From SURF-25 sp040754255 (GTDB taxonomy: Bacteria; Omnitrophota; Gorgyraeia; Gygaellales; Profunditerraquicolaceae), in NCBI GenBank assembly GCA_040754255.1, contig JBFMDA010000030.1, forward strand, positions 1 to 17,843: a DNA stretch of 17,843 bases, written 5' to 3'. The translations under genes were made by a program, and so were the position numbers. The notes beneath the pieces are model-generated. The model did not search any database. It saw only the letters and a list, made by a program, of their open reading frames with translations, and had not been told where the DNA came from. Numbering within the stretch: the stretch's first letter is position 1; each line of letters begins with the position of its first letter. Shown one piece after another: positions 13,223 through 17,843 of the stretch.

Positions 13223-14674
13223 ATGAAAGTAAAATCCGTAAAACAGGAATCGATCCTGAAGCAATTTTATGTGTATTTTTTCGTTGCGTCGGTAATCCCC
13301 TTTATTATCCTTATTTATATCTTGTTGCAGTCGGCAGCAGGCGTAGGGATAGCAAGCGGATACCTAAACTCAAAGGTGCTATTGTTGATTGCAGGGATAC
13401 TCTCCGTGCTGGGCTTCTGGGGGACGCGCAGTTTCCTTTTAAAAATCGTTACCTTAAGCAATAAACTAAAAAGCACAAAGCTGGATAAGTTGGATAAGAT
13501 AGATAAAAACACGCTCATGGAATTGGCGCAGGGCGATGAAGAGGTGGCGCACTTGGCAAGGGCATTCAGTGAAATCATCACCAACCTTGAAGAAAACGTT
13601 AAAGAGTTAAAAGAGACCAAGACAACTATATATCAGATCCTTTCCCGGATCGGCCAGACCGTCAACTCGATAGACAATTTCGATTTACTTGTCCAGTTTA
13701 TCCTGGAGACGATGGTACGCTCCTTAAGGGCCAAGAAAGGCATTATCGTTTTTTTAGACCAGGCAAAGGGCGTGTTACGGCCAAAGGCCTTGGTCGGAAT
13801 TGACAAAAAAACCATTCCCTTAGAGCTGGGGGTTGGCTCTGGTGCACTGGGATGGGTAATCGAAACAAAAAAGTCCCTTCTGGTGCCGTCTTTAGATACG
13901 GCACAGCAGGATCCCGGCGCAATATACGAGCCTCCGCTTATTGCTGCCCCTTTGGTAGTGCACGAACAGATATGGGGCGCGATATGCATAAGCGGCAAGA
14001 CAGAAGCGGAGATTTTTTCGGAAGAGGACCTTAACATCCTGACTAACCTGGCGTATCAGATAGCAGTTTCGCTGGAGAACTTTACCTTAAATGCGGAAGT
14101 AGAAAAGATTTACTTTGAGACGATTTCGGCGCTTGCGCTTGCCGTAGAGGCAAAAGATAAATATTCACGCGGCCATTCCGACCGGGTGGCTAAATATGCG
14201 GTGGCAATCGCAGAATACCTGCGCTTGTCTCCAGAGGATTTACACACATTACGCGATGCTGCGCGGCTCCACGATATCGGCAAGATAGGGATTACCGATG
14301 AAATCCTTCATAAGCCGGGGAAATTGAACACCCAGGAGATGCAGATCATGCATAAACACCCCGAAATCGGAGAGGGGATAGTAAAACCTTTACGGAACTT
14401 CCGCCATATCATAGAGCCGATCAAGCATCACCACGAGTTTCTTAACGGCAACGGCTACCCAGACGGCTTAAGCGACGGCAATATTCCTTTTATCACCAGG
14501 ATTCTGACGGTAGCAGATATTTTTGATGCGATGATATCCGACCGGCCCTACCGTAAGGCCCTAAGCATCGATATGGCAAAGAGCGAGTTGGAGGTAATGG
14601 CTAAGGAAGGAAAAATCGACAATGAGGTGCTGGAAGCACTTCTAAGTTTAGTGAAAGAAAAGAAGCTCCCTTAA
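13223..14674 (+). CDS. Membrane-bound GAF/HD-GYP protein, predicted cyclic-di-GMP phosphodiesterase
   Basis: This 483-residue protein has two hydrophobic segments near residues 15-37 and 51-68. They are followed by a charged, coiled-coil-like linker (80-140), a GAF sensor domain (about 150-285) and a C-terminal HD-GYP domain. Catalytic residues appear complete: GHSDRVAKYA with His318, ARLHDIGKIG with His350-Asp351 and Lys354, MHKHPEIG with His379, HHHEFLNGNGYPDGL with His402-403 and GYP at 411-413, and ADIFDAM with Asp432. HD-GYP domains hydrolyse cyclic di-GMP to GMP. The linker may act as a HAMP-like signal relay. ATG at 13223 was preferred to an in-frame TTG at 13205 because GAGG (13207-13210) precedes it and the overlap with ilvB disappears. 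It lies one base after ilvB and 18 bases before ilvN, inside an amino acid operon. Its ligand is unknown. Confidence 0.93.
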   Translation: MKVKSVKQESILKQFYVYFFVASVIPFIILIYILLQSAAGVGIASGYLNSKVLLLIAGILSVLGFWGTRSFLLKIVTLSNKLKSTKLDKLDKIDKNTLMELAQGDEEVAHLARAFSEIITNLEENVKELKETKTTIYQILSRIGQTVNSIDNFDLLVQFILETMVRSLRAKKGIIVFLDQAKGVLRPKALVGIDKKTIPLELGVGSGALGWVIETKKSLLVPSLDTAQQDPGAIYEPPLIAAPLVVHEQIWGAICISGKTEAEIFSEEDLNILTNLAYQIAVSLENFTLNAEVEKIYFETISALALAVEAKDKYSRGHSDRVAKYAVAIAEYLRLSPEDLHTLRDAARLHDIGKIGITDEILHKPGKLNTQEMQIMHKHPEIGEGIVKPLRNFRHIIEPIKHHHEFLNGNGYPDGLSDGNIPFITRILTVADIFDAMISDRPYRKALSIDMAKSELEVMAKEGKIDNEVLEALLSLVKEKKLP

Positions 14675-14692
14675 AAAGGTACCGGGTACGCT

Positions 14693-15166
14693 ATGAAACA
14701 TACCATATCGGTAGTAGTGGAAAATAAATTCGGGGTACTGGCGCGTATTGCCGGCTTGTTCAGTGCGCGCGGCTACAATATCTCGTCTCTGGCAGTGAGC
14801 GAGACCCTTGACCCTGCTACTTCCTGCATGACCATTGTGGTGGAAGCGGAAGACGAAAGGATACTGGAGCAGATCAAGAAACAGCTCAATAAACTCGTTG
14901 ATGTCATCACCGTCACGGATTTTACCAAAAAAGAGCACGCAGACCGGGAATTGATGCTTGTGAGAATCAACTATACGCCGAAAGACAAGCATGCGCTGAC
15001 GGGCTTGCTTGAAAAGTATTCGGCAAAGATTGTACAGCATGCATCAGACAGCGCTATCATAGAGGCTGCCGGAGGGCAGCAACAGATGAAACAATTGCTC
15101 CAAGGGCTGGAGGCTTTTGGCATCAAGGAGCTTGTCAGGACAGGCAGAGTTGCCATGGCATATTAA
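14693..15166 (+). CDS. ilvN: Acetolactate synthase small (regulatory) subunit
   Basis: The small subunit activates the large subunit and makes it sensitive to valine. The 157-residue protein has an N-terminal ACT domain, about residues 3-77, with VENKFGVLARIAGLFSARGY and NISSLAVSET. A C-terminal domain follows from about 82 (RELMLVRI), as in IlvH/IlvN proteins of about 160 residues. Asn11, Gly14 and Asn29 lie at positions where changes in E. coli IlvH relieve valine inhibition, so feedback control by valine is likely (inferred). Only a weak AAAGG is seen before the ATG, 18 bases after the HD-GYP stop. ilvC follows 17 bases downstream. Its catalytic partner ilvB is one gene away and not adjacent, so balanced subunit expression would depend on the whole transcript. 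Confidence 0.96.
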   Translation: MKHTISVVVENKFGVLARIAGLFSARGYNISSLAVSETLDPATSCMTIVVEAEDERILEQIKKQLNKLVDVITVTDFTKKEHADRELMLVRINYTPKDKHALTGLLEKYSAKIVQHASDSAIIEAAGGQQQMKQLLQGLEAFGIKELVRTGRVAMAY

Positions 15167-15183
15167 GGTAAGGAGGTTTTAAA

Positions 15184-16176
15184 ATGATACAGGTGTATTA
15201 CGACAAAGACGCAGATTCGGACCTTCTTAAGGATAAGACCATAGCCATTATCGGGTATGGGATCCAGGGTCGCGGGCAGGCCTTGTGCCTGCGTGAATCA
15301 GGCTGTAGGGTTATTGTATCGGAGCTGGAGGGTACCCCCAATTTCGAACAGGCGAAGAAAGACGAATTCTTTCCTATCTCGGCAAAAGAGGCGGCAGAGA
15401 AAGCCGATATTATCCAGATCCTCACCCAGGACCACGTGCAGGCAAAGGTATATAACGAAAGCATTAAGCCGAACCTAAAAAAAGGCAAGGCCCTTTGTTT
15501 TTCCCACGGGTTTAATATCAGGTTCAAACAGATCAAGCCTCCGAAGAACGTCGATGTGTTCATGGTTGCGCCGAAAGGCCCCGGCGCATTGGTCAGGCGC
15601 ATGTACGAGGAAGGCAAGGGTGTACCGAGTCTGCTGGCAGTATACCAAGATGCCACCGGCCAGGCAAAAGAGCTCGGCCTTGCATATGCAAAGGCCATCG
15701 GTGCGACGAGGGCAGGCGTGATTGAGACCACTTTCGAGGAAGAAACCGAAACCGATTTATTCGGCGAACAGGCGGTCCTCTGTGGAGGCGTTACAGAATT
15801 GATTAAGGCCGGGTTCGATACGCTTATTGAAGCGGGTTACCAGCCGGAGATCGCCTATTTCGAGGTACTTCATGAGTTAAAACTTATCACCGACCTGATT
15901 CAGGAGTTCGGCATCAGCGGTATGCGGCGCCGTGTTTCCAACACCGCCTGCTACGGGGATTTGACGCGCGGGCCAAAGATTATTACCGAGAAGACCCGTA
16001 CTACGATGAAAAAAATGCTCAAGGATATCCGGTCGGGAAAATTTGCCAGGGAATGGATAAAAGAAAACGAAGCAGGAAGGCCGGTATTTAACGAGTTGCT
16101 CAAAAAGGGCGATACACATCCCATAGAAGAAGTAGGTAAAAGGCTCAGAGACATGATGCCTTGGATGAAGAAATAA
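15184..16176 (+). CDS. ilvC: Ketol-acid reductoisomerase, class I, possibly NADH-preferring
   Basis: IlvC isomerises and reduces acetolactate or acetohydroxybutyrate. The 330-residue length is that of the short class I enzyme. The Rossmann fold has AIIGYGIQGRGQA (21-33). The catalytic part has FSHGFN (His108), APKGPG (Lys131), EETETDLFGEQAVLCGG with Asp191 and Glu195 as magnesium ligands, and FEVLHELKLI with Glu227 and Glu231. The loop after the second strand reads VIVSELEGTPNFEQAK (43-58). NADPH users normally have an Arg and one or two Ser here to hold the 2'-phosphate. This loop offers Glu47 and Glu49 and no Arg, so NADH preference is suggested but unproven. AAGGAGGT before the ATG is very strong. 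The gene closes the ilv cluster, and no leu gene follows within the window. Confidence 0.97.
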   Translation: MIQVYYDKDADSDLLKDKTIAIIGYGIQGRGQALCLRESGCRVIVSELEGTPNFEQAKKDEFFPISAKEAAEKADIIQILTQDHVQAKVYNESIKPNLKKGKALCFSHGFNIRFKQIKPPKNVDVFMVAPKGPGALVRRMYEEGKGVPSLLAVYQDATGQAKELGLAYAKAIGATRAGVIETTFEEETETDLFGEQAVLCGGVTELIKAGFDTLIEAGYQPEIAYFEVLHELKLITDLIQEFGISGMRRRVSNTACYGDLTRGPKIITEKTRTTMKKMLKDIRSGKFAREWIKENEAGRPVFNELLKKGDTHPIEEVGKRLRDMMPWMKK

Positions 16177-16190
16177 AAAGGGGAGAGAAT

Positions 16191-17843
16191 ATGAGAAAAC
16201 TGCTCGGGATACTTGTCGTCGTTGCGGTTCTTGCGGGCGCTGCCTATTACGGCTATCAGCAACTACAGAAGATTTCCATTTCTTCCTTGGAACACATAAC
16301 CCCCGATGACGTAGTGTATTACCTATACTCTTTTGACCTCGGCAGTAAAGTTAAGGATTTTCAGTCAAGCCAGCTCTTTACGCAGGTCTATACTACCTCT
16401 TTTTACCTTAATCTGATTGAGCCACAGCTAAGTAAGATAAGGAAGAGGCTTCCTTTTTTGCCTGATTTCTTCCAGCAAGATACGGCGTTTGCGATGTATT
16501 CTCTCGGTAAGGCAGCCGGTTACACAAAGCCCGGCGAGGTGCAATTAGGTGATTTCCTTTTCCTCTTTAGGGTTGATCCGAAAAAACAGGCGAGCATAAA
16601 GAAGTCAGTTTCGGACTTCTATCTTTCCCTTGCAGCCAAAGACCAGGTGAGCTTTGAAAGGCACAAGGGGGTTAGCGTCACAAATTACCGCTTGCCGAAG
16701 ATGAATATCTCTATCCACTATGCGGTGATCTCCGATGTCGTGATGATAAGCAACAGCATAGGCCTTATCCAGAAGAGTATCGATTTGGCTAAAGACCAGT
16801 CCCAGCCCAGCCTTGCCGGTAATGCCTCTTTCCGTAAGGCAAAAGCACGGGTCGGCAAAGATGCGCTTTTCTGGCTGTATATGAGCAACAGGAATTACTA
16901 TAAGCAGGTTCTGCCGGCCTATATGGTCACAGCGTCTAGTTCCGGAAAATCGCCCGACAGCCAGTCATTGGTAAATTTCTCAAAGCTCAAATCACTAATG
17001 GACTGGGTGAACATACTGGAAGACAGCATTTTTTATGTGCAATACGACCAATTAAAGAGCGGGTTGTTGTTTAAGGCATACCAGGCTTTTAACAAACCGC
17101 TTAGCAGCGACGAAAACGCGTTCAAATTCCTGTATTTCAACCAGGCAGTTGACAAGAATACTTTTTTGCTTATTCCCCGCAATGCGATAGGTTATTTTGG
17201 CGGGACTCAGGATATGGCAAGCCTTTGGAAGGGCTTTGAAAAATTTTACGGGGCAATGGATGAAATAGCTGAAACAGGCATGCAGGCTAAAGGCGGTTTT
17301 CCCGGCACAAGGGGGGCAATGCCGCCGGTGAAGATGGGCGACCTCTTTCAGAGGCTTGAGTCGGCGATCGGCGTCAGCATCGAGAAGGACGTATTGCCCC
17401 TGACAGGCAATAACGTAAGCGTCGTGCTTGCAGATATAGAAGAAATGGAAATACCGATTCCCGCTAAGCCGGGGAACGTAGCGCCTGCGCACGCACAAGG
17501 TTTTCCGATGATGTTGCCGCGTTTTTATTTTACGCTTGAATTAAAGGACCCTGTTAAGATGCGGCAGGTCATGGATCAGATAATTTCGCACGTTACCGCC
17601 AATATCAACTCAAGCATCCGGCAAAGAGAAATGTCGATAAAAGCTGCGCAACAGGCCCAAGAGGCAGCGGAGGGCGCTGAAGGGGCTCAAGCGCAAGAAG
17701 CAGTGGTTGACTATGTGACAACCAGCACCGAGCCATATAACGGTATTGCGGTCACGCGCGTAGAGATTAAAGACTTTCCTTTGGCTGACCTGAAGTTCAA
17801 CTACTGTATTATTGACAAATATGCCGTGTTCTCGTATTCGCCC
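16191..17843 (+). CDS. DUF3352-like membrane-anchored protein of unknown function, C-terminus beyond window
   Basis: An open frame of 551 codons starts at an ATG preceded by AAAAGGGGAGAG and runs off the window end without a stop. The N-terminus has a short basic start and one hydrophobic segment (about residues 4-22), typical of a signal anchor or uncleaved signal peptide with no lipobox cysteine. The body therefore probably faces outside the cytoplasmic membrane. Early residues TPDDVVYYLYSFDLG and a later EKDVLPLTGNNVSVVLADIE resemble the DUF3352 family, whose members have repeated structural units ending in a similar LTGxxVSVVL strand. A low-complexity Ala/Gln/Glu stretch lies at about residues 484-506. 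I recognise no catalytic motif and assign no function. It starts 14 bases after ilvC and may be in the same transcript, although no functional link is apparent. Confidence 0.75.
   Translation, partial: MRKLLGILVVVAVLAGAAYYGYQQLQKISISSLEHITPDDVVYYLYSFDLGSKVKDFQSSQLFTQVYTTSFYLNLIEPQLSKIRKRLPFLPDFFQQDTAFAMYSLGKAAGYTKPGEVQLGDFLFLFRVDPKKQASIKKSVSDFYLSLAAKDQVSFERHKGVSVTNYRLPKMNISIHYAVISDVVMISNSIGLIQKSIDLAKDQSQPSLAGNASFRKAKARVGKDALFWLYMSNRNYYKQVLPAYMVTASSSGKSPDSQSLVNFSKLKSLMDWVNILEDSIFYVQYDQLKSGLLFKAYQAFNKPLSSDENAFKFLYFNQAVDKNTFLLIPRNAIGYFGGTQDMASLWKGFEKFYGAMDEIAETGMQAKGGFPGTRGAMPPVKMGDLFQRLESAIGVSIEKDVLPLTGNNVSVVLADIEEMEIPIPAKPGNVAPAHAQGFPMMLPRFYFTLELKDPVKMRQVMDQIISHVTANINSSIRQREMSIKAAQQAQEAAEGAEGAQAQEAVVDYVTTSTEPYNGIAVTRVEIKDFPLADLKFNYCIIDKYAVFSYSP

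Noticed and set aside
14678..14690. GTACC-G-GGTAC palindrome between the HD-GYP gene and ilvN, considered as a terminator
   Set aside because: The stem is only five pairs with a one-base centre and has no T tract, and it lies within a tight operon gap.
17052..17498. 148-codon minus-strand open frame near the window end
   Set aside because: The + strand carries a 551-codon frame with a Shine-Dalgarno site and signal anchor across the same bases, which better explains the region.

Overview
The window is a gene-dense bacterial stretch with every recognisable gene on the + strand. It holds 14 complete genes and one partial gene at each end. The largest gap between genes is 80 bases, and most junctions are 1-31 bases or overlap. 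I see no rRNA, tRNA, CRISPR array, insertion sequence or phage gene, and no stretch above 300 bases without a gene. The gene set suggests a deep-branching, probably anaerobic bacterium. Relevant signs are an archaeal-type cupin glucose-6-phosphate isomerase, a short archaeal/Thermotoga-type S-adenosylhomocysteinase, an E. coli-like (oxygen-sensitive type) dihydroxy-acid dehydratase and a DUF3352-like protein. Candidate phylum Omnitrophota or a relative is my best guess. It rests on remembered family resemblance, not on a search.

Region 1 (1-4989) is a phosphotransferase/sugar-phosphate cluster. It contains the tail of a PTS EIIA protein, a membrane-anchored YvcK, HPr, PTS enzyme I, a cupin glucose-6-phosphate isomerase and a sugar-nucleotide pyrophosphorylase. 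No EIIB or EIIC sugar permease is visible, so a regulatory PTS is plausible. Region 2 (4992-7482) carries the two SAM-cycle enzymes MetK and AhcY, separated by a 70-base gap with a hexamer tandem repeat and a possible promoter. Region 3 (7514-9822) returns to upper glycolysis with ATP-type phosphofructokinase and an atypical class II aldolase.

Region 4 (9903-16176) is the branched-chain amino acid pathway in the order ilvD-ilvB-[HD-GYP protein]-ilvN-ilvC. It is preceded by an 80-base gap carrying a heptamer tandem repeat. A membrane-bound GAF/HD-GYP protein, predicted to be a cyclic-di-GMP phosphodiesterase, sits between the large and small subunits of acetolactate synthase. Region 5 (16191-end) is a lipoprotein-like or membrane-anchored DUF3352-like protein that runs off the window.

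Together the genes cover glucose-6-phosphate to triose phosphate, PEP-driven phosphorelay control, a sugar-nucleotide branch, methyl-group recycling, and conversion of pyruvate to the valine/isoleucine precursors. Most of this is housekeeping. The parts that deserve a second look are the PTS-YvcK-isomerase cluster, the aldolase with altered motifs, the HD-GYP insertion in the ilv operon, the acidic cofactor loop of the ketol-acid reductoisomerase, and the two short tandem repeats that occupy the two largest gaps.
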